64,000 bases of DNA from Cognatundibacterium curvum (GTDB lineage: Bacteria > Pseudomonadota > Gammaproteobacteria > Burkholderiales > Burkholderiaceae_D): the NCBI RefSeq assembly GCF_014284235.1, contig NZ_JACOGD010000006.1, forward strand, positions 300,913 to 364,912, read 5' to 3'. Position numbers and translations under genes: made by a program. This document shows positions 53,539 through 63,880 of the stretch, piece by piece. Positions within the stretch are counted from its first letter, which is position 1, and each line of letters begins with the position of its first letter. The notes beneath the pieces are model-generated. The model was not told where the DNA came from, did no database searches, and worked only from the letters and a program-made list of their open reading frames with translations.

Positions 53539-55128
53539 TTAACGATGCATCATTTCTGGTGAAGACAGGAAGAACAGATTCCACTCTGTCGGAGAGCCAG
53601 ATTTAGCCAGCGCTTCCTGTGTGCGTGGACTGGCGCTTTTTACCCAATTTTTCAGGTAGGCAGAGCTGGCTAGGTTGGCTGATGGAATACTGGCCGGTGC
53701 CAGAACCGCAGCGTTACTCTCGGTTTTTTCAGGTTTAAACAGATTCGGGCTGCCATTCGCCAGCAGGCGGGCGATTTCAAAACGGGTACTCATCTGGCCC
53801 GGACTGGCCCAGGCACTGGCCGTCATTTGATAGCCATCCGGTGTCTGGCGGCCATTAAATGGCTGACCCATGGTATTGAGCCAGTTCAGCAACGGTGAAG
53901 TATTGGTAATGGCAGAACCATCATAGGCCAGCCTGACATAGGACACGACGTAATGCAGCGGGTCCTTGAATTTCTTACCCAGCGAAGCGATAAATTCCGG
54001 CGAGTCAAATAAGGTGCGCAAGGTGAAGGCAATATCGCCATCGCTGTTCAGGAAGCTTTGCGCCATCGCGTTGACCAGGACCTCCGAAGGCTGGTCAGAG
54101 ACAAAGAAATTAGCTAGTTTTTGACTGATGAAATGCGCAGTCGCCGGTTGTCTGACCAGCAGGTCCAGCACTTCATCCACTTCTTTCAGGCCCCTGCCTT
54201 TGATCGTGCTGCCCAGCAGTTGTTTATCGCCAAAGTCGTGACGCTGCGGATTGAACTCAAACAAACCGCGTCTTATATATAAATGGCTGATTTCATGCTT
54301 AATTTTCGGCGCGTCGTTACTCAGATTGACCCCAACGCCGGTCAGTACCCGCGCCAGCTCCTGCACATCGCGCTGGCTATAACCGCCATTGACGCCCATG
54401 GTATGTAACTCCATCAGCTCACGCGCATAGTTTTCGTTAATACGATTGACAGCGTTATATTCATTGTCCAGATAGCGCAGCATGGCCGGATGAAACACTG
54501 TGGCGCGCAATAAATCGCGGAAATTACCGAGTGCATACGGACGTATCGCATGCTCTTCAAAATCACCTATCATGACACGCAGATTGTGTTTGCTATTGTG
54601 CATGTTGAAATGGTTCATCCAGAACCAGCTCATTTGTTCATGCAGTTGATTACTGGCGTAAATCTGTCGTAGCAGCGAGCGGCTGGCAGCTTCTTTGGCG
54701 AGCCGGTTCATCTCTTGCTGATACTCTTTACGCAAAGTGTCGTCAGTGCCCTTTTGCTGTTCGGAGGCGATACGTTTTGCCTCCATTTGCCGCACCAGAC
54801 TTTCAAATGAGTTCTGAGAAATCGTCAGTGCATTGATCTGATTCTGTATCGTTGGCGGCACCACACTGGTCTGACCACGCAGTTGCTGGTCCAGATAGCG
54901 ATCCAATCCGACAGCCTGTACTTGTTGTTTGGTGCTGAAGTTACTGCCCCAGGTAATGCGGTTCAGTAAGGCTTCAGGCGTTACACCCGCTTTGGTCAAG
55001 GTATTGGATGGCGGCGGCAGGACGGGACGGCTGTGTTCCGGGCGGGAGGAGTTCAGTCCGGTACATGCACTCAGCCCACAGATAACGCTGATGCTGAGAA
55101 TTTTTTGCAGTCTTGTTGCGGTAAACAT
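53539..55128 (-). CDS. DUF1800 family lipoprotein
   Basis: A 529-residue protein with a lipoprotein signal (SVICGLSAC, Cys22) and DUF1800 motifs: LLNRITWGSNFSTKQQVQAV, MSWFWMNHFNMHNSKHNLRV, NENYARELMELHTMGVNGGY, SQRDVQELARVLTG and QKLANFFVSDQP. It is paired with the DUF1501 gene downstream. The biochemical role of DUF1800 is not established. Confidence 0.92.
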   Translation of the reverse strand: MFTATRLQKILSISVICGLSACTGLNSSRPEHSRPVLPPPSNTLTKAGVTPEALLNRITWGSNFSTKQQVQAVGLDRYLDQQLRGQTSVVPPTIQNQINALTISQNSFESLVRQMEAKRIASEQQKGTDDTLRKEYQQEMNRLAKEAASRSLLRQIYASNQLHEQMSWFWMNHFNMHNSKHNLRVMIGDFEEHAIRPYALGNFRDLLRATVFHPAMLRYLDNEYNAVNRINENYARELMELHTMGVNGGYSQRDVQELARVLTGVGVNLSNDAPKIKHEISHLYIRRGLFEFNPQRHDFGDKQLLGSTIKGRGLKEVDEVLDLLVRQPATAHFISQKLANFFVSDQPSEVLVNAMAQSFLNSDGDIAFTLRTLFDSPEFIASLGKKFKDPLHYVVSYVRLAYDGSAITNTSPLLNWLNTMGQPFNGRQTPDGYQMTASAWASPGQMSTRFEIARLLANGSPNLFKPEKTESNAAVLAPASIPSANLASSAYLKNWVKSASPRTQEALAKSGSPTEWNLFFLSSPEMMHR

Positions 55129-55301
55129 GAGCTCTCTTTTTCTTCAGGTACGTCAGACACTAGATAGGTATGGTTGCCCGTGAGCATACAACGAATCCAA
55201 TCCGTATTGGATGACTGATTTTAAAAGTAGTTCGCTAAAGAAATGTATGCCTATGTTACGCTTTGTATCGTCTGCCTGCGCCTGACTATGTGTGGCTGCC
55301 C

Positions 55302-55345
55302 AAAAAAAGAAAAAGCCCCGCCGGAATGGGATTCCTGTGCGGGGC
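55302..55345 (-). terminator. Terminator after DUF2076 gene
   Basis: Read on the minus strand: CCCCGC, GGAAT, loop, ATTCC, GCGGGG, then a T-rich run (CTTTTTCTTTTTTT). It lies just downstream of the DUF2076 stop. Confidence 0.9.
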
Positions 55346-55366
55346 CGGACTGAGCTGCGGGTATCT

Positions 55367-56077
55367 TCAGATCAGATCCATGTCACTGCTGTCTAAACCT
55401 GCGCTGTCATCCAGCGCCTGTACACTGTCCTGATCCAGACTCTCGAGTGGTGAACTGAGCGGCTGATTCTGATCAAAATAGCCGGGCTGTAGTCCGCCAT
55501 CGTTATTGCTCAGGCTGGCGGCACCGGATGGGGCGGAAGCCAGCCCTTGTTGTGCCGGGCTGCCCATCATGTGACTGATACCCTGATACAAAAAGGCGCC
55601 GGCTGCCACGCCTGCTGCCGTTGCTGCGACCGTGCCCAGCATGGAGCCAGACTGGCCGAACAGGCCGGAACCCGCTGCCGGTGCGGGATTCCAGGCCGGA
55701 GTGGAAGGCGTCGTAGCCGGATAGGTGCTTGCTGCCAATGGAGATGTCGCTGCCGGGCGCGTCACTGCGCTATTGCCCCAGCCTGTATTGCCCGCATCCA
55801 GAAAACGCGGTGATGTCTGGCTATTGGTCTGTTGATTCAATTGATTGAGTGCTTTTTGTTCACGTATATCCGCTTGTAATGCGGCGATCTGGCTGTTAGC
55901 GTCTGCCAGCGCCTGTTCCAGCAGCAATGCACGCTGCACCAGCAGATAACTGGCATGCGGCTGTTTGCTGACCGCCTGCTGTATCAGGGTTTGTGCCTGC
56001 GGGTCGGGATTCACAGCGCTGACCTGAACTAACTGCTCCAGAAAATTCTGTAATACCTGGGTTTCTTGTGGGGACAT
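55367..56077 (-). CDS. DUF2076 domain protein
   Basis: A 236-residue protein. The N-terminal helical DUF2076 region (MSPQETQVLQNFLEQLVQVS; QKPHASYLLVQRALLLEQAL-type helix) contains a coiled coil. A low-complexity Ala/Pro/Ser region follows, then a Gly/Ala hydrophobic patch (GTVAATAAGVAAGAFLYQGI) and an Asp/Ser-rich acidic tail ending SSDMDLI. DUF2076 proteins are periplasmic/ligand-binding by annotation but have no proven function. Single gene with its own terminator. Confidence 0.87.
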   Translation of the reverse strand: MSPQETQVLQNFLEQLVQVSAVNPDPQAQTLIQQAVSKQPHASYLLVQRALLLEQALADANSQIAALQADIREQKALNQLNQQTNSQTSPRFLDAGNTGWGNSAVTRPAATSPLAASTYPATTPSTPAWNPAPAAGSGLFGQSGSMLGTVAATAAGVAAGAFLYQGISHMMGSPAQQGLASAPSGAASLSNNDGGLQPGYFDQNQPLSSPLESLDQDSVQALDDSAGLDSSDMDLI

Positions 56078-56132
56078 GATGGACTCCTGAGGAAGACAGT
56101 ACTTCCCCTATCTGGTCATGTCTGCGCTGATT

Positions 56133-57650
56133 TCAATGCTCGGCCAGCGCGCGCCGGTATTGTATGGCTTCGGCGATATGCGGCGGCTGTATCAGCTCAC
56201 TGTCAGCCAGATCAGCGATGGTGCGTGCCAGTTTGAGCACGCGGTGGTAGGCGCGGGCTGACCAGCTGAACTTTTGCATGGCTTGCTGCAGCAGTGCTTC
56301 GCCGCGCTGGTCAGTACGGCAATAGGTGTCGATGGCACGGGTATTGAGTAAGCTATTGGCATAGCCCTGGCGCTGCAATTGACGTGCAAACGCCGCTTCC
56401 ACCCGTGCATGAATGGCGCTACTGGATTCGCCATCGGCCTGACGGGTTAAATCTGCCTGGGGCAGTGCCCCAACTTGAATCTGTACATCAATACGGTCTG
56501 CCAGCGGGCCGGAAATCTTACCTTGATAGCGCGCGATCAGATCCGGGGAGCAGCGACATTTACCGTTCGGATGACCCAGATAGCCGCAGGGACAGGGATT
56601 CATCGCGGCGATCAGTTGAAACGCCGCCGGAAATTCTGCCTGACGCGCGGCGCGTGAAATATGAATGCGTCCTGACTCCATAGGCTCACGCAGGACTTCT
56701 AATACCTTGCGGTCAAATTCAGGCAATTCATCCAGAAACAGCACGCCCCGATGGGCCAGTGAAATTTCACCTGGTCGCGGTGTGCTGCCTCCGCCGACCA
56801 GGGCCACCGCTGAGGCGGTATGGTGTGGTGAGCGAAATGGGCGTGCTTTCCAGCGCTCTATGGAAAAGCCGGAGGTCAGGGATTGCACCGCCGCCGATTC
56901 CAGCGCCTCCTGATCGGTCATACCGGGCAGAATGCCTGGGAAACGGGCAGCCAGCATGGATTTACCGGTACCGGGCGGGCCCAGCATCAGCACCGAATGA
57001 GCGCCCGCAGCGGCGACTTCCAGTGCGCGTTTGGCGGGTAGCTGGCCTTTGACATCAGAAAAATCCGGGTAGGCAGGACGTACCGCCTGTAAGTCTGGTC
57101 GATAACGACTTAGCTTGCTGTCTTCACTGACTGCGGCGAAGTGAGCACAAACATCGAGCAGTGAGCGGGCCGGATAAATGGCGGCATCGCTGACCAGTGC
57201 GGCTTCGGCGGCATTGGCTTGCGGCAGGATAAAGGCAGCTTGCGTCGCGTGATGACTCTGACAAATCGCGAAGGTCATGGCGAGTGCGCCACGGATAGGA
57301 CGCAGTTCGCCGGACAGGGATAATTCACCGGCAAATTCATAGCCGTCCAGCGCATCGGCTGGAATCTGGCCTGAGGCCGCGAGTATGCCGAGTGCAATCG
57401 GCAGATCGAAACGGCCTGACTCTTTGGGTAAATCGGCCGGTGCCAGATTGACCGTGATTCTTTGTGCCGGAAAATCAAAGCGCGCATTTTGTAAGGCAGC
57501 GCGGACCCGGTCTTTGGATTCTTTGACTTCCGTTTCCGGTAGCCCCACGATGGTGAAGGCCGGTAAGCCGTTAGCCAGGTGCACTTCAACTGTGACCTGA
57601 GGTGCATCCATGCCGTTCAATGCCCGGCTTTTCAGAACGGCCAGCGACAT
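56133..57650 (-). CDS. comM: YifB/ComM-family AAA+ ATPase (Mg-chelatase-like)
   Basis: A 505-residue protein. The N-terminal Lon-protease-like domain (VHLANGLPAFTIVGLPETEV, VNLAPADLPKESGRFDLPIA) is followed by AAA+ with Walker A GPPGTGKSMLAARFP, Walker B LFLDELPEF, and a zinc-type CPCG-----C motif (NPCPCGYLGHPNGKCRCSP). ComM is a hexameric helicase that promotes branch migration during natural transformation. Its presence is compatible with competence but does not prove it. The ubiK-like gene precedes it by 16 bp. Confidence 0.93.
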   Translation of the reverse strand: MSLAVLKSRALNGMDAPQVTVEVHLANGLPAFTIVGLPETEVKESKDRVRAALQNARFDFPAQRITVNLAPADLPKESGRFDLPIALGILAASGQIPADALDGYEFAGELSLSGELRPIRGALAMTFAICQSHHATQAAFILPQANAAEAALVSDAAIYPARSLLDVCAHFAAVSEDSKLSRYRPDLQAVRPAYPDFSDVKGQLPAKRALEVAAAGAHSVLMLGPPGTGKSMLAARFPGILPGMTDQEALESAAVQSLTSGFSIERWKARPFRSPHHTASAVALVGGGSTPRPGEISLAHRGVLFLDELPEFDRKVLEVLREPMESGRIHISRAARQAEFPAAFQLIAAMNPCPCGYLGHPNGKCRCSPDLIARYQGKISGPLADRIDVQIQVGALPQADLTRQADGESSSAIHARVEAAFARQLQRQGYANSLLNTRAIDTYCRTDQRGEALLQQAMQKFSWSARAYHRVLKLARTIADLADSELIQPPHIAEAIQYRRALAEH

Positions 57651-57666
57651 AGCGCTACAGGCTGAA

Positions 57667-57909
57667 TTACTTCTGACTCAGTTGCGCTTCCAGCGCAGTT
57701 ACACGTGCTTCCAGTGCTTCCAGGCGCGCACGGGTCTTGGCTAATACCTGTGCCTGAATGTCGAACTCCTCACGTGTGACCAGATCCAGTTTGGAAAAGC
57801 CTTGAGTCATCATCGCTTTGACGTTTTTTTCCAAGTCTTTAGCGGGGGAGTTTTCCAGTGCAGCGCTGAATTTAGCCTGTATGTCATTTAAAAAATTTTG
57901 CTTATCCAT
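57667..57909 (-). CDS. ubiK: Accessory factor UbiK family protein
   Basis: An 80-residue protein starting MDKQNFLNDIQAKFSAALEN, with KNVKAMMTQGFSKLDLVTRE and a C-terminal coiled coil (RARLEALEARVTALEAQLSQ). It is the YqiC/BMFP family, which supports ubiquinone biosynthesis in E. coli and forms a membrane-associated trimer. The ATG at 57907-57909 follows TGGAG; an upstream in-frame extension is not supported. It is probably cotranscribed with comM. Confidence 0.88.
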   Translation of the reverse strand: MDKQNFLNDIQAKFSAALENSPAKDLEKNVKAMMTQGFSKLDLVTREEFDIQAQVLAKTRARLEALEARVTALEAQLSQK

Positions 57910-57999
57910 CTTGAGCTCCATACCTGAAGGGGCCGACCATACCAGCTGACCCGGCAAACCACCACATGCGATAGCAGCTTGCGGACCACAAAAAAAAAT

Positions 58000-58016
58000 T
58001 GCACATAACTGGTGCG
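58000..58016. promoter_or_regulatory. Probable NtrC binding site
   Basis: TGCAC-N6-GGTGC (58000-58015) matches the NtrC consensus TGCACC-N5-GGTGCA in both half-sites with correct spacing. A second half-site GGTGCA lies at 58061-58066. The sites are about 195-260 bp upstream of the -24 element at 58260, a usual enhancer distance for nitrogen-regulated promoters. Confidence 0.75.
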
Positions 58017-58258
58017 TAAATCCTATGCTGTAGTTGCAGTCAGAGAATGCGCGTCAAATTGGTGCAGATTTTTGAGCCTGTCCGTGTCTTTGTGTTTGCT
58101 GATTTTGTCGAAAGAGAAATCATACTCCAAAGCGCAGGGAGTGCCTAATGCACTGTTCAGATGTTTATACGCGTCAATGATTGGAGCGAAATCGGGTGTC
58201 GCTCGCAGGTCAGGTTGCAGACGCACAAAGTGCATAATTTTCATACCCGGCGGGCTGC

Positions 58259-58274
58259 TGGCACGACTCCTGCT
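58259..58274 (+). promoter_or_regulatory. Sigma-54 promoter for torF-glnK-amtB
   Basis: TGGCACGACTCCTGCT matches the -24/-12 consensus TGGCACG-N4-TTGCT in all but one defined position, with GG at 58260-58261 and GC at 58272-58273 separated by exactly ten bases. It would start transcription near 58285, about 135 bp before the torF ATG. Together with the NtrC-like site it indicates induction under nitrogen limitation. Confidence 0.82.
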
Positions 58275-58420
58275 AATAAGCCGGTAACTCTCGATTTCAA
58301 ACTTCATTTCTAACAGAGCCGCGAATGATCTTCCGGCTATGTCTACCGGTGGTTCACGAAGTGAGTTCAGTTTTAGTTTTTTATTCAATCTCAATGTTAG
58401 ACATACATATCAGGAGAAGC

Positions 58421-59522
<1,102 letters not shown>

Positions 59523-59543
59523 TACGCGAAGCGAGGACTTGAT

Positions 59544-61124
59544 ATGAAACGGATTTTAAAAAGCGTAATACTGGCCAGTGCCTTATTGCTGGGTGCTGGC
59601 AGCAGTCAGCTGGTGATGGCAGATGATGTGAAACCAGCGGTGGTGGTGGCTGAGCCTGCATCCGCTCCTGCAGCGGCGCCAGACAGCGCTGCCGCATCCA
59701 CTGGCGCAGCACCGGCCGCAACTGTCGTCACTGCACCAGCCAGCGCGCCGGTTGCTGAGGCGGCACCTGCTTCTGCCGCTGCCGCACCTGCTGCAGTTCC
59801 CAACAAAGGGGATACAGCCTGGATGCTGGTTGCTACCTTGCTGGTCATTCTGATGACTCTGCCAGGCCTGGCGCTGTTTTATGGTGGCCTGGTACGCACC
59901 AAAAACATGCTGTCTGTGCTGATGCAGGTGTTCATGATTTTTGCTGTAATCATCGTCTTATGGTGTATCTACGGCTATTCACTGGCATTTACCGAAGGCG
60001 GCAATTTCATCGGCTCCTTTGACCGCGTCTTCCTTAAAGGAATTTGGGACCCGGCTAAAGCCAGCTTCACCACTGCTGCCACATTCAGCAAGGGCGTTGT
60101 AATTCCTGAGTTTGTGTATGTCGCATTCCAGGCAACTTTCGCAGCCATCACTTGCGGCCTGATCATCGGTGCATTTGCTGAACGTGCCAAGTTTTCTGCA
60201 GTGCTGGCATTTGTCGTGATCTGGTTCACCTTCAGCTACCTGCCGATAGCGCATATGGTCTGGTTCTGGACGGGGCCGGATGCGATCAAAGATGCGGCCA
60301 CACTGGCAACTGAAACTGCCAAAGCCGGTTATCTGTGGCAAAAAGGTGCACTCGATTTCGCTGGCGGTACGGTAGTGCATATCAATGCCGCGATAGCCGG
60401 TCTGGTCGGTGCGATCATGATAGGCAAACGGGTAGGCTATGGCAGAGAAGCGATGGCGCCTCACTCGCTGACGATGACGATGATTGGTGCTTCCTTGCTG
60501 TGGGTGGGCTGGTTCGGTTTCAATGCCGGCTCTGCACTGGAAGCAGGCGATGTGGCAGCACTGGCATTCGTGAATACTTTGCTGGCAACGGCTGCAGCGA
60601 CTGTATCCTGGGTATTTGGTGAATGGATGTCCAAAGGTAAGCCATCGATGCTGGGTGGTGCATCCGGTGCGGTGGCTGGTCTGGTCGCGATTACGCCAGC
60701 TTGCGGTTATGTCGGTCCTATGGGCGCATTGATGATCGGTCTGATCGCTGGTGTGGTTTGTCTGTGGGGCGTGAATGGCCTGAAACGCCTGATCGGTGCT
60801 GATGACTCGCTCGATGTATTTGGTGTACATGGTGTAGGCGGTATTTTGGGTGCTCTGCTCACGGGTGTGTTTGCCGCACCATCGCTCGGTGGCCAGGGTA
60901 TCTTCGACTACGTGACGAATAAAATGTCGGCAGATCCTTACTCGATTTTCGCTCAGGTTACCACCCAGGCTACCGCAGTTGGTGTCACCATCATCTGGTC
61001 TGCCGTGGTCTCAGTGATTGCCTACAAGTTGGTTGATCTTGTGATTGGACTGCGTGTTCCTGAAGATGAGGAACGCGAAGGTCTGGATATCACCAGCCAC
61101 GGCGAGTCGGCTTATCATTCCTGA
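59544..61124 (+). CDS. amtB: Ammonium transporter AmtB
   Basis: A 526-residue protein. A signal peptide and a ~60-residue Ala/Pro/Val-rich segment (about residues 25-88) precede the 11-helix Amt core beginning GDTAWMLVATLLVILMTLPG. Conserved features include the FYGGLVRTKN motif, the pore histidine in GGTVVHINAAIAGLVGA, and the later FGVHGVGGILGALLTGVFA with the second pore histidine. It conducts ammonium and is gated by GlnK. The long Ala/Pro N-terminal linker is longer than in E. coli AmtB. A terminator follows. Confidence 0.95.
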   Translation: MKRILKSVILASALLLGAGSSQLVMADDVKPAVVVAEPASAPAAAPDSAAASTGAAPAATVVTAPASAPVAEAAPASAAAAPAAVPNKGDTAWMLVATLLVILMTLPGLALFYGGLVRTKNMLSVLMQVFMIFAVIIVLWCIYGYSLAFTEGGNFIGSFDRVFLKGIWDPAKASFTTAATFSKGVVIPEFVYVAFQATFAAITCGLIIGAFAERAKFSAVLAFVVIWFTFSYLPIAHMVWFWTGPDAIKDAATLATETAKAGYLWQKGALDFAGGTVVHINAAIAGLVGAIMIGKRVGYGREAMAPHSLTMTMIGASLLWVGWFGFNAGSALEAGDVAALAFVNTLLATAAATVSWVFGEWMSKGKPSMLGGASGAVAGLVAITPACGYVGPMGALMIGLIAGVVCLWGVNGLKRLIGADDSLDVFGVHGVGGILGALLTGVFAAPSLGGQGIFDYVTNKMSADPYSIFAQVTTQATAVGVTIIWSAVVSVIAYKLVDLVIGLRVPEDEEREGLDITSHGESAYHS

Positions 61125-61185
61125 CCGGAGTGAAGTGCAAGTAGTATCCTCAGTACGTGTATAGAGCGCACAGTGCTGAATTCAC

Positions 61186-61219
61186 AGGTGGTTTTGCGAT
61201 AGCAGAACCACCTTTTTTT
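61186..61219 (+). terminator. Terminator after amtB
   Basis: AGGTGGTT (61186-61193), 12-nt loop, AACCACCT (61206-61213) and seven T. It ends the torF-glnK-amtB transcript. Confidence 0.9.
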
Positions 61220-61311
61220 CGTGATTTTTGTATGTCATCGAACCCTCATTCCCGGCATACCTGCTGATAAGTGGCAGATACTTCAGCCAGTTGACGTTCA
61301 TCCGACAGGGT

Positions 61312-61341
61312 AAAAAAAACCAGACCCGCAGGTCTGGTTTT
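61312..61341 (-). terminator. Terminator after the TPR gene
   Basis: On the minus strand AACCAGACC, loop TGCG, GGTCTGGTT followed by TTTTTT. It lies just past the stop at 61360. Confidence 0.88.
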
Positions 61342-61359
61342 CATTGATGCCGGATGTAA

Positions 61360-62628
61360 TTACTTGTCAGCCAGCGGACGTACCAACAGCCACAGCCGGC
61401 CTATATCTGCTGCGCCATCATTGCCTTGCAGTGATTGGAATAATTCCTTTGCTTTGTCGCGATTACCTGATTTCAGATAAGCCATACCCAGATGCAGTTT
61501 GGCTTCATCGACCGACTTCAGGCCACCTTTGGCGATACCTTGTTCCATCAGCGGTATGCCTTTTTCAGCCTGACCATTGATCACATAGTTGTAACCAATG
61601 TTGACCAGACCGGTACCGGTTTTTGCGGTTTTCGCAGAGGCTTCACCTGCATCCAGCGTCTTGAGATCTTCCGATGCCTGCTTATTGACGCGGTCACGTA
61701 ATTGCTTATGCTTGACACCTTCTTTACCAACGCCCAGCAGATTTGCTGCATAGCCTGCATCCATCGCGGTTTTTGCTTCTGCTGGCAAACCCGCCAGCAA
61801 TGCCAGCTCAGCCATTTCTACATACTGACCTGCATCATCCATATTGCCAGTCGCCAGCATCAGGCGATACAGATCCAGACGCAGACGGTCAGAGAAACCG
61901 GCTTTGTGTTCGGTGCGGTATATCATGTCGCCCCAGTATTCGCGCGTCGGGTAATGCGCCACCATGCGTTCCAGTACAGTCGTGTAACCGGCGTTGTCTT
62001 TCAAATGTTGATAGCAGCTGGCCAGCAGACGCAGGCTTTCTTCGGTGGGTGCGCGTTTCGCTGCATCGTCCAGTGCCAGGATTTCATTGATCTTTTTGAT
62101 CGAAGCCTGGTAATCCTGTTTCAGATAATAGGCTTTGGCGATCAGATTATGGGTTTGCAGATTCGCCGGATCTTTTTCCAGCATACGATTGGCCCATTGT
62201 ATCGCTTCATCGTATTTTTTCTCGTTGTAAAAGGTGCCCGCCAGACCTTCCATCAGACGCAGTTTTTCATTGTCTTTCAGGAATTCAGAGTTGATCATGG
62301 CGGAAAACGATGCCGCCAGCAAGGGTGTGTTGTTGGTGCTGGAAGCAACGATGGCACGCATACGGTGCAGCGCGAATTCCTCGTAAGGCGTTTTTTTATC
62401 CATTGCTTCCAGTGCAGCGATTTTTTCCATCGCTTGTGGATATTGCTTATCGTCTAACAATTTTTGTATGTCTGGCAGTGCTACGCCGAATTCTTTACGG
62501 ACTGTGTTTTTTGGCTTTTCCGCGGATTCGTCCGCACGTGCATGAACACTGGAAATGCTGACAGGATTGAAACCAGAGCCGATTGCTGCAACTAACATTG
62601 CAGCGAACAGGAAAGACGTTTTTTTCAT
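61360..62628 (-). CDS. Exported tetratricopeptide-repeat protein
   Basis: A 422-residue protein from the ATG at 62626-62628 with a signal peptide (MKKTSFLFAAMLVAAIGSGF, cleaved near VHA). The rest is helical with TPR-like repeats, clearest at YDEAIQWANRMLEKDPANLQ, then NLIAKAYYLKQDYQASIKKI and GMAYLKSGNRDKAKELFQSL. TPR solenoids mediate protein contacts; no enzymatic domain is present. Location is probably periplasmic. Function unknown. Confidence 0.85.
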   Translation of the reverse strand: MKKTSFLFAAMLVAAIGSGFNPVSISSVHARADESAEKPKNTVRKEFGVALPDIQKLLDDKQYPQAMEKIAALEAMDKKTPYEEFALHRMRAIVASSTNNTPLLAASFSAMINSEFLKDNEKLRLMEGLAGTFYNEKKYDEAIQWANRMLEKDPANLQTHNLIAKAYYLKQDYQASIKKINEILALDDAAKRAPTEESLRLLASCYQHLKDNAGYTTVLERMVAHYPTREYWGDMIYRTEHKAGFSDRLRLDLYRLMLATGNMDDAGQYVEMAELALLAGLPAEAKTAMDAGYAANLLGVGKEGVKHKQLRDRVNKQASEDLKTLDAGEASAKTAKTGTGLVNIGYNYVINGQAEKGIPLMEQGIAKGGLKSVDEAKLHLGMAYLKSGNRDKAKELFQSLQGNDGAADIGRLWLLVRPLADK

Positions 62629-62802
62629 GAATGATCCGCTAAAAAAGTTGGATGACCGTATCGTTACGGCTCTGCGCTGCATAACGCGCAGTCACCAGGG
62701 TCTGTTGACAGTGCTGAGGCCGAAGCGCGCATTATAACTGAGGCTTTCCGGCAGGGTTACGGCAAAACGCAGACTTGCAAAGACGGAAATAACTTATCTT
62801 GC

Positions 62803-63441
62803 TTACCATTTGCAACCCAAATCCGTCACCGTACTGGCTGCCAGCGGGACCAGTCCCAGTAAGCCGAGTCCGGCAAAGGCTTTACGGCAATCCTTGCGCT
62901 CGGCTTTTTTCGTACCTTTCGCCAATTCAGTCTCCAGCGTGTCTATGCGCAAATGGCTGGCCTGAATCTGGGCTATCGTGCTTTTTTGTATTTCTTTATC
63001 GATTTGTAGTCCACTCTTACGCAACTGATCGATGCCTGGGCTGCTGCTATTACTGGTGCTACTGGTTTCAGCATGGCTTTGGGCTGGTACGGGTTCAGTC
63101 TCAGTGATAAGCGGAAAAGCCGGGCGGGTTTCAGCCTTAGCGTCAGTAGTGGGTTCAGTGAGGGCCTGAGATTTGTTCACGGGCTTACTCCGGATCGCAG
63201 GTGTTGTTCTGGGTACCTTGCTGGGTGGAAGCGCTTCTTTGACAGTATTGGTTGCGGGTTTCGCTGGCGTTACCTGAAACAAATCCAGATACCGCACCGT
63301 CTGGGCTTCAGTTTGATGCTGCTGGCGCTGATGTTGCCACGCCTGCCAAAACACCATATGGATTGCCAGCACCAGTAACAGGGCTGGCAACTGGCGCTGC
63401 GCCGGGAAACGCGGCTCAAATTGCGATGGAAAAACTTGCAC
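62803..63441 (-). CDS. Membrane-anchored protein of unknown function
   Basis: A 212-residue protein from the GTG at 63439-63441 (AAAGGATAAG upstream). One N-terminal hydrophobic segment (LPALLLVLAIHMVFWQAW) resembles a TonB-like anchor, followed by a Lys/Pro/Thr-rich extension (about residues 55-125) and a helical part (QIDKEIQKSTIAQIQASHLR). It ends with KDCRKAFAGLGLLGLVPLAA and DLGCKW, whose two cysteines could pair. The layout fits a protein spanning the periplasm, but there is no TonB C-terminal signature. Confidence 0.65.
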   Translation of the reverse strand: MQVFPSQFEPRFPAQRQLPALLLVLAIHMVFWQAWQHQRQQHQTEAQTVRYLDLFQVTPAKPATNTVKEALPPSKVPRTTPAIRSKPVNKSQALTEPTTDAKAETRPAFPLITETEPVPAQSHAETSSTSNSSSPGIDQLRKSGLQIDKEIQKSTIAQIQASHLRIDTLETELAKGTKKAERKDCRKAFAGLGLLGLVPLAASTVTDLGCKW

Positions 63442-63613
63442 GGGCTTATCCTTTACGATGACTTAGTCCAGGCCGTAAGCGCCTGAATGCATGCCTTAGG
63501 CTTCAATAAGGAGCTTAGTCTAGCTGAGATAACTTTATCTAAATGACTATTTTTTGAGTATTGCCAAATAATGCCACCGGGACTATTCATGCTTGCTCGA
63601 GGTCAACAATGAC

Positions 63614-63715
63614 AGGACTTACGCAAAACCGCCCCAGCGGCTTTATGGCTCCTTGTCGTACAACTCGTACTGCCTGCGTCGCCAAGCCTTGCCGGGACAA
63701 TTTTGCGTAAGTCCT
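63614..63715. repeat. TIR repeat element, copy 4
   Basis: A 102-bp copy with perfect 15-bp terminal inverted repeats (AGGACTTACGCAAAA/TTTTGCGTAAGTCCT) and the shared interior. It lies in the ~500-bp divergent spacer between the gene at 62803-63441 and the gene starting at 63945, the only copy not close to a start codon. The flanks ATGAC and CATTA show no obvious target-site duplication. Confidence 0.88.
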
Positions 63716-63880
63716 CATTAATATGTGTTGACGATTTTGTTACTGTTTCAGCTTAGATGAAATGCAGTTGTGCATCAAAGTCCAAGATATTGCATTGAAT
63801 GCAAACAATTGTCAGTTAGCGCGCAGCGCTGTGCAGCCAGCTTAGAAACTCAATTAATATACAAAAGTCATTGATTTATT

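Noticed and set aside
58023..58394. A 123-codon frame on the - strand between ubiK and torF
   Set aside because: It starts with TTG, has no ribosome-binding site, and overlaps the sigma-54 promoter, with the NtrC-like sites close to or inside its end. Regulatory DNA explains the region better, though its composition is not absurd.
61702..62457. A 251-codon frame antisense to the TPR gene
   Set aside because: Phe/Cys/Gln-rich shadow without motifs; the minus-strand gene has a signal peptide, TPRs and a terminator.
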